This document shows positions 1 to 5,968 of a stretch of 10,746 nt of DNA, one piece after another. A program made the position numbers and the translations under genes. Location of the stretch: the NCBI GenBank assembly GCA_903885855.1, contig CAISKG010000060.1:1-10746 (forward strand), in the 5' to 3' direction. This DNA is from an uncultured Planctomycetaceae bacterium. Lineage in GTDB: Bacteria; Planctomycetota; Planctomycetia; Pirellulales; UBA1268. Every line of letters begins with the position of its first letter. Position 1 is the first letter of the stretch. The notes under the pieces are model-generated. The model saw only the letters and a list, made by a program, of their open reading frames with translations, made no database searches and was not told the origin of the DNA.

Positions 1-218
1 CCGGCCAGAACGCTGTAGTCGTACGACATCGCAATCACCCGACTCTCGCGACCCGGAAAGAGTCCGGCATTTACGGTGCCGATGCCCCCGACCAAACCAT
101 CGGCTGGTGTGCGTTCGATCAGTTCGGCCGTCGAGCGTCGTCGTCGTTGAGCCGCCACCACCAGCGGTCCGAGGTTCGGCCCGTAGCCCGCCTCGTCGGT
201 GCCGATGACGAGCGTCAT
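1..218 (-). CDS. Partial frame: RNase HII-like N-terminus joined to a carboxyltransferase-like stretch
   Basis: The frame starts at ATG 218-216, overlaps the stop of the upstream methyltransferase gene (ATGA) and runs off the left edge after 72 complete codons. Residues 1-23 (MTLVIGTDEAGYGPNLGPLV then VAA) match the metal-binding DEAG.GP.xGP.VVAA start of RNase HII-type nucleases, in the DEAGYGPNLGP form I associate with planctomycetes. From residue 24 on (QRRRRSTAELIERTPADGL, then VGGIGTVNAGLF, then VIAMSYDYSVLAG) it no longer resembles RNase HII. It recalls the N-terminal part of acyl-CoA carboxylase carboxyltransferases, where AAQRRRR..ELI..TPADG and SYDYTVLAG are typical. By hand count, G or C fills the third position in 21 of the first 23 codons but only 31 of the next 49. 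The frame stays open across the joint. This is either a chimeric contig end or a true fusion, and I lean to the former. RNase HII-like start: fairly sure. Carboxyltransferase reading: moderate. Confidence 0.5.
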   Translation of the reverse strand, partial: MTLVIGTDEAGYGPNLGPLVVAAQRRRRSTAELIERTPADGLVGGIGTVNAGLFPGRESRVIAMSYDYSVLA

Positions 219-733
219 GGCCCCGGCCCCGCGCCGGGGAATTGGCGGCAGTATTCGTAGATCGCGATCGCGGCGCTGGTGGCCGCGTTGAGGCTGTGGG
301 GGAGGCCGTACATCGGGATCTCGGCCACGCGCTGGAGGCGGTCGAGGATCTCCGCCTCGAGCCCGGTGCGCTCGTTGCCGATGACGAGCACCGTGCGCTC
401 CTGGAAGCGGAAGTCGAAGAGACGCTCCGAGCCGGTGGCCTGCTCGAGGCCGACGAGCTCCCGTCCCTCGAGGCGGAGCCGGTCGAGCACCGGGCCGAGG
501 CTGCGGTGGACCTCGAGCTCCACCTCCTCGGCCCCGTCGCGGGCGATGCGCTCGTCGAGCCGGGCGGCGCCGCAGGCGATCACCCGCGGGATGCCGAAGC
601 AGCCGCAGGTCCGTACGATATGGGAGAGATTGACGTGGCTGCGCATCGGCGCGCAGGCCACCAGGAGCCCCCGCGGGCCGGGCAGCGCGGCCGGGGGCTT
701 GTGGCGCTCGTGGACGAAACGGGAGGGGCTCAT
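215..733 (-). CDS. SpoU/TrmH-family RNA 2'-O-ribose methyltransferase
   Basis: A 172-residue protein of the SPOUT superfamily, expected to transfer a methyl group from S-adenosylmethionine to a ribose 2'-OH in tRNA or rRNA in the cytoplasm. All three SpoU motifs are visible. Motif 1 is near residues 35-47 (N35, HIVRT with R41, then CGCFG). Motif 2 is at 115-128 (VLVIGNERTGLEAE). Motif 3 is at 139-159 (IPMYGLPHSLNAATSAAIAI), which forms the SAM-binding trefoil knot. The length is that of a bare catalytic domain, with no added RNA-binding domain. I place the start at ATG 733-731 because MSPSRFVHERHKPP followed by PMRSHVNLS is the normal beginning of these proteins; the longer open frame upstream is low-complexity antisense. 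No clear Shine-Dalgarno precedes it. The stop overlaps the next start (218) by 4 bases, suggesting translational coupling. The exact RNA target cannot be told from sequence. Confidence 0.9.
   Translation of the reverse strand: MSPSRFVHERHKPPAALPGPRGLLVACAPMRSHVNLSHIVRTCGCFGIPRVIACGAARLDERIARDGAEEVELEVHRSLGPVLDRLRLEGRELVGLEQATGSERLFDFRFQERTVLVIGNERTGLEAEILDRLQRVAEIPMYGLPHSLNAATSAAIAIYEYCRQFPGAGPGP
721..728 (+). promoter_or_regulatory. Shine-Dalgarno for the thioredoxin-like gene
   Basis: The purine run GGGAGGGG contains GGAGG (722-726) five bases before ATG 732. It decides in favour of 732 over the in-frame ATG at 774, which lacks such a site. The run lies inside the first codons of the divergent methyltransferase gene. 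Confidence 0.6.
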
Positions 734-1304
734 GGCGGGATGCACATGCGGGCGGCAGGCGGGATGGCGCGGGATGCTCGTGGCGGGATTGTCGCCGCTG
801 ATCCTGGCCCTGGGAACCGCCGCGAGCCCGGCCGCGGCCGCCGGGGTGGAGGTGGGCCTGGTCGACACCGCCGGGCTCGAGGCCCAGATCGCCCGACACC
901 GCGGCCGCGTGGTGGTGGTCGACTGCTGGAGCACCTCCTGCCCCCCCTGCGTGAAGGAGTTCCCGCGGCTCCTGGAGCTCCAGCGCCGTCACGGCGCGAA
1001 GATCGCCTGCATCTCGCTGTCGCTCGACTACGAGGGGATCGACGCACCGGAGGACGTCCTGCCGCCGGTGCGGGCCTTCCTGGAGAAGGTGAAGGCCGAC
1101 GGGATCGTGAATCTGCTCTGCACCGAGGAGGCCGACGTCGTCTACCGGAAGCTCGATCTGGTGAGCGTGCCGGCGGTGTACGTGTACGCCGCCGACGGGG
1201 CGCTGGTGCGCCGCTTCGACGAGGACGACGCCACCAAGCGGCTCGGCCGTCCCTTCACCTACGACGACGTGGGGGCGGAGGTGGAGGTGCTCTTGGCGAA
1301 ATGA
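732..1304 (+). CDS. Secreted thioredoxin-like (TlpA/ResA-type) protein
   Basis: A 190-residue protein with a thioredoxin fold, probably a periplasmic thiol-disulfide oxidoreductase. Residues 1-36 form an export signal: arginines at 8 and 13, a hydrophobic core from about 15 to 31, and an ASPAAAAG cleavage region. The redox motif CPPC is at 70-73, after the strand VVVVDCWSTS, with an extra cysteine at 65. The conserved cis-proline is P147 (VSVPAVYVY), followed by a glycine turn (AADG) and a last strand. The CxxC plus the DCWSTSCPPCVKEFP context is that of the TlpA/ResA/AhpC-TSA group, used in cytochrome c maturation or periplasmic thiol reduction; the partner is not indicated here. The start at 732 is backed by a Shine-Dalgarno and by supplying the charged n-region. 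This ATG overlaps the divergent methyltransferase ATG by two bases. Two hairpins follow the stop codon. Confidence 0.85.
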   Translation: MAGCTCGRQAGWRGMLVAGLSPLILALGTAASPAAAAGVEVGLVDTAGLEAQIARHRGRVVVVDCWSTSCPPCVKEFPRLLELQRRHGAKIACISLSLDYEGIDAPEDVLPPVRAFLEKVKADGIVNLLCTEEADVVYRKLDLVSVPAVYVYAADGALVRRFDEDDATKRLGRPFTYDDVGAEVEVLLAK

Positions 1305-1335
1305 GGCCGGCGACGGTATTCCGGTCCAGCGGCCC

Positions 1336-1366
1336 GTGGAAAACGTCATCCATGACCCTTTTCCAC
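1336..1366. repeat. 31-bp imperfect palindrome, possible terminator
   Basis: The outer arms GTGGAAAA (1336-1343) and TTTTCCAC (1359-1366) are perfect inverted copies. Inside them GTCAT (1345-1349) and ATGAC (1352-1356) form a second inverted pair around CC. It sits 31 bases after the stop of the thioredoxin-like gene and could end its transcript, although the T-run is inside the stem and not after it. The GGAAAA/TTTTCC arms are shared with two other palindromes in this window. Confidence 0.55.
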
Positions 1367-1377
1367 GCAGGGCACCG

Positions 1378-1400
1378 CGGAAAAAGCCGAGGTTTTTCCG
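1378..1400. terminator. Second A/T-armed hairpin before lepB
   Basis: The arms CGGAAAAA (1378-1385) and TTTTTCCG (1393-1400) pair perfectly around the 7-base loop GCCGAGG. It follows the 1336-1366 palindrome after 11 bases. In transcript form it would be a stem ending in a U-rich arm, so a terminator or attenuator role between the thioredoxin-like gene and lepB is plausible but not proven. Confidence 0.45.
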
Positions 1401-1505
1401 GGGTGTTCGCCGCCGCATCCAGCGGCGGGTCACGTGGTCCACCGCCTGCTAGGCTGCACGGCGGCGGCGGGGCCCCCGGAATCCGGTCCTACGGAGGAGC
1501 GCGAC

Positions 1506-3323
1506 ATGGCGGTTGAGAACAGGCCGGCCGAGGTGCCCGCGGTGGCGAAGGTCCGGGCGCGCGACGTGGTCGCCGACCCGCTCGCCTTCGGCCGCGAGAC
1601 GGTGGAGTCGATCGTCATCGCCTTCACCCTGGCGCTCCTCTTCCGGGCCTTCGAGGCCGAGGCCTTCGTCATCCCCACCGGGTCGATGGCCCCGGCGTTG
1701 ATGGGGCGGCACAAGGATCTCGTGTGCGGGTCGTGCGGCCTGGACTACCGCGTCGGCTGCAGCGCCGAGGAGGACGACCAGTCGCAGAGCTTCCGCGAGC
1801 AGCTGGCGATCAAGACCGCGGAGCTCGAGCGTGCCAAGGGCGTGGCCGCCGACGAGCGCGCCGGGCCCGACGAGCGCGCCCGGGCCCAGCGCACGATCGA
1901 GAGCCTCCAGTCGCCGCACGGGCAGCTCGCCCAGCTCCGCACGCGCCTCGCCGGCAAGCTTGTGGCGGCTTCACGCTGCCCGAACTGCGGCCACGTCATG
2001 GATCTCCTCGCCGACACACCGCGCGGCACCGAATACGATCCGCGCTACCCCTCCTTCAACGGCGACCGGATCCTCGTCAACAAGTTCGTCTACGACTTCA
2101 CCGAGCCGCGCCGCTTCGACGTGGTGGTCTTCCGCTATCCGGAGGACGCCAAGACGAACTACATCAAGCGCCTCATCGGCCTCCCCGGCGAGACGGTGTC
2201 GATCGCCGGCGGCGACATCTGGACCAGCCGCGACGGTGCCGAGCCGGCGATCGCCCGCAAGCCCGACGCCAAGCTCACGGCGATGCTGCAGTGCGTGCAC
2301 GACTCGCGCCACGAGGCGGAGGAGCTGGCCCGGGCCGGGTGGCCGGCCCGCTGGAGCGACTGGTCGGCCGCCGGGGCCGAGCCGCGCTTCCGCAGCGACG
2401 ACGGCGGCCGCTCCTTCGCCGTGACGGCCGCCGGCGGGCCGGCCACGCTCCGCTACCGCCACTTCATGCCCGCGCCCGACGACTGGGATGCGATCCAGGG
2501 CGGCGAGCGCGTCGACGGGGAGCTGACGCCCACGCTCGTCGACGACTTCCAGCCCTACAACGCCCTCCCCACGCGCTCGCACTGGGTGGGCGATCTGGCG
2601 CTCGAGGCGCGGCTGGAGAGCCGGGGCACCGGGGGCCGGGTGACGCTCGACCTCGTCGAGGGGGGGCGGCGCCACGAGGTACGGATCGATCTGGCCACCG
2701 GCGACGCGGAGCTCTCGGGCCCCTTCCTCGACGGCACGCCGCGGGCGGCCACGGGGGTCCGTGGCCGCGGCGCCTGGACGGTGCGCTTCGCCAACGTCGA
2801 CGACGAGCTGACGCTGTTCGTCGACGGGCGGCGCGTGCCCTTCGACCGCCCCTCCGCGTGGGCGACGCCGATCGGCGCCGCGGCGGCCTCCCGGCCTGTG
2901 CTCGACGTGCCGGTGCCGGGCGCCGCGGCGGCCTCCGATCTGGCGCCGGCCGGGATCACGGTCGACGGGGCGGAGGTCGGCGTGTCGGCGCTGCGGTTGC
3001 TGCGCGACATCTACTACATCGGCGCCCACGACATCAGTGCCATGGGCGGGATGATCGAGAAGCCGCGGCTCGACTTCCCCCTCGAGCCCGACCAGTTCTT
3101 CGTCCTCGGCGACAACTCCGCCGCCAGCAAGGACAGCCGGCTGTGGCTCGAGGGGCACCACGTCGACCGCCATCTGATCGTCGGCAAGGCGCTGACGATC
3201 TTCTGGCCGCACGCCGTCTCCCCGTCGTGGGCGGTGCCGGTGCGCTTCCGGATCGCGGGAAACCCGATCGAGTTGCGATTGCCCTCCTGGCCGAACTTCG
3301 GGAGGATGGGGCCGGTCCGCTGA
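1506..3323 (+). CDS. lepB: Signal peptidase I with large inserted domains
   Basis: A 605-residue inner-membrane serine protease that removes signal peptides from exported proteins, using a Ser-Lys dyad. One membrane segment is at about 33-52. The nucleophile is S60 in VIPTGSMAP. The general-base lysine is K221 in TNYIKRLIGLPGETV. The box C-like segment FNGDRILVNKF is at 184-194 and the late box GDNSAASKDSRLW at 535-547. E. coli-type enzymes are near 320 residues and many others under 250; the excess lies in two inserts. Residues 74-161 carry CxxC pairs (C74/C77, C158/C161) flanking a charged helical stretch, as in a split zinc ribbon. Residues of about 238-505 hold a beta-rich segment (DLALEARLESRG, VTLDLVEGGRRHEVRIDL, WTVRFANVDDELTLFVDG) resembling a concanavalin/laminin-G sandwich. 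I associate such inserts with planctomycete homologues. ATG 1506 is chosen because GGAGG lies 8 bases before it. lptB follows after 88 bases on the same strand. Confidence 0.93.
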   Translation: MAVENRPAEVPAVAKVRARDVVADPLAFGRETVESIVIAFTLALLFRAFEAEAFVIPTGSMAPALMGRHKDLVCGSCGLDYRVGCSAEEDDQSQSFREQLAIKTAELERAKGVAADERAGPDERARAQRTIESLQSPHGQLAQLRTRLAGKLVAASRCPNCGHVMDLLADTPRGTEYDPRYPSFNGDRILVNKFVYDFTEPRRFDVVVFRYPEDAKTNYIKRLIGLPGETVSIAGGDIWTSRDGAEPAIARKPDAKLTAMLQCVHDSRHEAEELARAGWPARWSDWSAAGAEPRFRSDDGGRSFAVTAAGGPATLRYRHFMPAPDDWDAIQGGERVDGELTPTLVDDFQPYNALPTRSHWVGDLALEARLESRGTGGRVTLDLVEGGRRHEVRIDLATGDAELSGPFLDGTPRAATGVRGRGAWTVRFANVDDELTLFVDGRRVPFDRPSAWATPIGAAAASRPVLDVPVPGAAAASDLAPAGITVDGAEVGVSALRLLRDIYYIGAHDISAMGGMIEKPRLDFPLEPDQFFVLGDNSAASKDSRLWLEGHHVDRHLIVGKALTIFWPHAVSPSWAVPVRFRIAGNPIELRLPSWPNFGRMGPVR

Positions 3324-3400
3324 CGGGGCGGGCGGGGCTGTCCCTGCCGTGCCGTCCGGGTGGGCCGGGCCCGGAGCGGGCCCGTCCGGCGGGCATTCAC

Positions 3401-3405
3401 GGAGG
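3401..3405 (+). promoter_or_regulatory. Shine-Dalgarno for lptB
   Basis: GGAGG ends 6 bases before ATG 3412. It fixes the start there, excluding the in-frame ATG at 3349, whose extra residues are glycine/arginine-rich and unlike any ABC ATPase. Confidence 0.65.
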
Positions 3406-3411
3406 CGCCCG

Positions 3412-4194
3412 ATGCCGCTGCTCGAGGTGCAGGGACTGGAGAAGACCTACGGCCGCCGCAAGGTGGTCGACGGGGTCGACTTCCACGTCGAGGCCGGCGA
3501 GATCGTCGGCCTGCTCGGCCCCAACGGCGCCGGCAAGACGACCAGCTTCCGCATGACGTGCGGGATGGTGATCCCCGACGCCGGCCACGTGCTCCTCGAC
3601 GACGAGGAGATCACCGACTGGCCGATGTTCAAGCGCGCCCGCGACGGCGGCATGGGCTATCTGGCCCAGGAGCAGAGCGTGTTTCGCAAGCTCTCCACCG
3701 AGCAGAACCTGCTGGCGATCATGGAGCTTGTGGGAATGGGGCGGCGCGAGCGGCGGGAGCGCTGCGAGCAGCTCCTCGAGCAGTTCGCCATCACGCACAT
3801 CCGCAAGTCGCGGGCCGGCGCCCTCTCCGGGGGCGAGAAGCGGCGCCTCGAGATCGCCCGCTGCCTGGTCACCAACCCGCGCATCATCCTTCTCGACGAG
3901 CCCTTCACCGGCATCGATCCGGTGACGATCCACTCGATCCAGAAGATCATCGTCAAGCTGCGCGACGACGGGATCTCGATCCTCATCACCGACCACCGCG
4001 AGCGCGAGACGCTGGCGATCACCGACCGCAGCTACGTCATCCGCGCCGGGAAGGTGCTCTGCCACGGCACCGCCGACGAGGTCCTCAACCACCCCGACGC
4101 CAAGAAGTATTACTTCGGCGAGACGCCGGTGACGTCCGCGCCGCCGGTCGGGCCCTCGAGCCAGGAGCTGCCCTCCGGCGAACGCGCCGCCTGA
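3412..4194 (+). CDS. lptB: LPS export ABC transporter ATP-binding protein LptB
   Basis: A 260-residue ABC ATPase. In the Lpt system LptB powers LptF/LptG in pulling lipopolysaccharide out of the inner membrane toward the outer membrane, and it acts as a dimer on the cytoplasmic face. Walker A GPNGAGKT is at 36-43, the Q-loop region GYLAQEQSVFRKL at 82-94, the signature LSGGE at 138-142, Walker B IILLDE at 158-163 (E163 catalytic), and the switch histidine is H195. The phrases YLAQEQSVFRKLS.EQNLLAI, DEPF.GIDPVTI and ILITDHRERETL are LptB-type, not branched-chain amino-acid importer type. The C-terminus adds about 20 low-complexity residues. It lies 88 bases after lepB and is probably co-transcribed; a GC hairpin (3366-3384) sits in the gap. 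LptF, LptG, LptC and LptA are not in the window. A gene ending against a palindromic repeat suggests transcription stops there. Confidence 0.9.
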   Translation: MPLLEVQGLEKTYGRRKVVDGVDFHVEAGEIVGLLGPNGAGKTTSFRMTCGMVIPDAGHVLLDDEEITDWPMFKRARDGGMGYLAQEQSVFRKLSTEQNLLAIMELVGMGRRERRERCEQLLEQFAITHIRKSRAGALSGGEKRRLEIARCLVTNPRIILLDEPFTGIDPVTIHSIQKIIVKLRDDGISILITDHRERETLAITDRSYVIRAGKVLCHGTADEVLNHPDAKKYYFGETPVTSAPPVGPSSQELPSGERAA

Positions 4195-4195
4195 C

Positions 4196-4220
4196 GGAAA
4201 AGGTGCCAGGCACCTTTTCC
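4196..4220. repeat. Perfect GGTGCC palindrome between convergent genes
   Basis: The arms GGAAAAGGTGCC (4196-4207) and GGCACCTTTTCC (4209-4220) are perfect inverted copies around a single A. It starts one base after the lptB stop and lies 46 bases beyond the stop of the opposing protease gene. It is well placed to serve as a bidirectional terminator. I recall GGTGCC(T/A)GGCACC palindromes with A/T flanks as dispersed repeats in planctomycete genomes; that is memory, not a search. Confidence 0.7.
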
Positions 4221-4228
4221 CCTCCAGA

Positions 4229-4262
4229 TTCGGTGGCAGTCTCCGTTTCGGTGGCAGGCACC
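4229..4262. repeat. Tandem TTCGGTGGCAG copies with a degenerate palindrome half
   Basis: TTCGGTGGCAG occurs at 4229-4239 and again at 4247-4257, an 18-base period. The second copy runs into GGTGGCAGGCACC (4250-4262), which differs from the GGTGCCAGGCACC core of the adjacent palindrome (4202-4214) by one base. With 4196-4220 this makes one composite repeat filling nearly the whole gap between lptB and the protease gene. Confidence 0.6.
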
Positions 4263-4266
4263 TTGT

Positions 4267-5862
4267 TCAGTCGTGTTGCCAGACGCGCATCGCGTCCGGG
4301 GAGCCCTGGGCGCGGACGCCGTTGTCGCCGAGGATCCCCTCCACCGCCGCCTCGGCCGCCTCCCGCGGCAGCACCAGCGGCATCGTCATCTCGCCGGCGA
4401 ACTCGATCGTCACGAACTCCTCCTCCGCGTCGCGCAGCAGCGTGACCAGATGGAGCAGGTTCTCCACCCGGCTGCCGTTGACGGTGGCCACCACGCCGCC
4501 GGTCGGATTGCCGTAGCCACGCGACAGGGGGTGGGGGAAGAGCGGCGCACAGACCACGACGAGCTCCTCGCCGGGGAAGGCCGGGCCGTCGAAGAGCCTC
4601 GTGAGGAGCGGATTGCCGCGCGAAGCGAGGGCCGCGGCCAGCTCGCCGGAGGTCATCGCGGTGCGGGCGAATTGGTTGGTGGCGGCCGAGAAGGCGACGG
4701 GGCCGTAGATGAACCAGCGCGGGTAGTCGCCGGCCAGCGTCGGCATGACCAGCGGCACGACCCGGGTAGTGGGCAGGTCGAAGGTCTTCGTCTCGCCGGC
4801 GCGGCGCACGGTCACCGGCACCCGGCCGTCGGCGGTGGCCCGCTGCACCATGTAGAGGCAGGAGAGGCGCGGCATGCCCGGCAGGGCGACCATCCCCTGG
4901 TTGTCGACCGGCTCCCCGCCGACGTGCGTGAGCACGTCCCACTTCTCGAGGCGCGCGGCGGGATCGTCGCCGTAGGGGGCGTCGACGAGCACGCCGGTCG
5001 TCTCCTTGGGCACGCCGTGCGAGGCGCGCAGCGCCGGGTTCTCCAGGTTCCAGGCGGTGATCGGCAGGCGCGGCTTGCCGTCGCTGCTGCCGTCGGCGAT
5101 GTCCTCGAGGAACAGCTCGATCTCCTCGGTGGGGATGATGTAGCCGATGTTCTGGGCGTTGCGGAGGTGGCTGAAGACGAGCCCCACGAGCCTGCCGTCG
5201 CTGACGGCCGGCCCGCCGCTGTTGCCCGGATTGATGGCCGCGTCGACCTGGATGCGCAGGGAAGGGGCGTCGAAGCGGCTGTCGACGAAATCGATCCGCG
5301 AGACGATCCCCTTGGTGATCGAGAGGTTCGTGCCCCCGGTGGGGTAGCCGTAGGCGAGGATCGAGTCCTTGATGCCGGGCAGATCGCGCGAGCGCTCGAG
5401 CGGCTCGCGCCCCTCGAAGAGCGACTCGTCGTCCACCTCGAGCACGGCCAGGTCCATCCCCCGGCCGAGTGCCACCACCTTGGCCCCGATCTTCGTGCCG
5501 GTGCCGTGGGCCTGCACCTGCACCTCGCCCGCGTAGGCCACGACGTGGGCGTTGGTGAGGATGCGCTTCCCCTCGATCACGATCCCGGTGCCGGTGGCCT
5601 CGGCGGGGGGTTGCTTCGTCCAGGGGCGCGCGAGGTCGGGGGCGCGCACGCTCGAGAAGATCTGCACGATCGAGCGCTCCACGCGTTCGGTGAGCGCCGC
5701 GTCGGCGGGGTCTTCCTCGGCGTCGGGCGCGGCGGCCGCCGGGGGGGGCGCCGTGGCCGGCGCGGGGGGCTCGTCGGCGCGGGAGCGGACGGCGCCGGCG
5801 AGGGACACAAGCGCGGCCAGCGCCACGAGCGCCGGCCGGACGGGGGGGCGGGAGGTGTTCAT
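4267..5862 (-). CDS. Deg/HtrA-type serine protease, plant-Deg-like layout
   Basis: A 531-residue trypsin-like endopeptidase, probably periplasmic, degrading damaged or misfolded envelope proteins. Residues 1-29 form a signal peptide (two arginines, then ALVALAALVSLAGA), followed by a proline/alanine linker to about 56. The protease domain is at about 58-255 with triad H106 (ILTNAHVV), D137 (GMDLAVLEV) and S215 (NPGNSGGPA). A PDZ domain follows at about 280-365. A second PDZ-like domain is at about 380-500, with GGVVATVNGSRVENLLHLV and EEFVTIEF. The phrases YGYPTGG.NLSITKGIVSRI, LRIQVDAAINPGNSGGPA and NIGYIIPTEEI, plus that C-terminal domain, are closer to plant Deg2/Deg9 proteases than to E. 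coli DegP, so I give no degP symbol. ATG 5862 is chosen for its signal peptide, although no Shine-Dalgarno is visible. It is convergent with lptB and divergent from phoD. Confidence 0.88.
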   Translation of the reverse strand: MNTSRPPVRPALVALAALVSLAGAVRSRADEPPAPATAPPPAAAAPDAEEDPADAALTERVERSIVQIFSSVRAPDLARPWTKQPPAEATGTGIVIEGKRILTNAHVVAYAGEVQVQAHGTGTKIGAKVVALGRGMDLAVLEVDDESLFEGREPLERSRDLPGIKDSILAYGYPTGGTNLSITKGIVSRIDFVDSRFDAPSLRIQVDAAINPGNSGGPAVSDGRLVGLVFSHLRNAQNIGYIIPTEEIELFLEDIADGSSDGKPRLPITAWNLENPALRASHGVPKETTGVLVDAPYGDDPAARLEKWDVLTHVGGEPVDNQGMVALPGMPRLSCLYMVQRATADGRVPVTVRRAGETKTFDLPTTRVVPLVMPTLAGDYPRWFIYGPVAFSAATNQFARTAMTSGELAAALASRGNPLLTRLFDGPAFPGEELVVVCAPLFPHPLSRGYGNPTGGVVATVNGSRVENLLHLVTLLRDAEEEFVTIEFAGEMTMPLVLPREAAEAAVEGILGDNGVRAQGSPDAMRVWQHD

Positions 5863-5968
5863 GAGGGCATTGGACTCGGGTCCGCGGCCGGCGACCAGAG
5901 GGAAAACGGGCGGTCGGGACGCGGGGCAGTGGTACCATTCGCCCCGTGGAAACCCCCGGGGCCCCGCC
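5863..5968. other. Divergent intergenic region, protease gene and phoD
   Basis: These 106 bases must hold the promoters of both divergent genes unless they lie within coding sequence. A -10-like TACCAT stands at 5933-5938 on the plus strand, 30 bases before the phoD start, without a recognisable -35. No strong operator-like repeat is seen. Confidence 0.35.

Larger units (their letters stand above)
1305..1505. other. Intergenic region with three inverted repeats before lepB
   Basis: These 201 bases hold no credible gene. They contain two A/T-armed hairpins (1336-1366 and 1378-1400), a GC hairpin (CCGCCGC at 1410-1416, loop ATCCA, GCGGCGG at 1422-1428), and a weak -10-like TAGGCT at 1450-1455. 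No convincing -35 element is seen. The lepB Shine-Dalgarno GGAGG lies at 1493-1497. Confidence 0.6.

Noticed and set aside
242..1516. 424-codon plus-strand frame over the methyltransferase and thioredoxin-like genes.
   Set aside because: It is antisense to the SpoU motifs and out of frame with CPPC; composition is low-complexity.
3366..3384. Hairpin with CGGGCCC/GGGCCCG arms between lepB and lptB.
   Set aside because: GC-only arms are frequent by chance at this base composition and no T-run follows, so it is not called a terminator.
1724..3556. 610-codon plus-strand frame inside lepB.
   Set aside because: Shifted frame of lepB with arginine/proline-rich translation; lepB's own frame holds S60, K221 and the GDN box.
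5859..5870. Minus-strand mini-frame ATG CCC TCA TGA whose stop overlaps the protease start.
   Set aside because: Three codons, no Shine-Dalgarno, and easily a chance arrangement; not enough to call a regulatory upstream frame.
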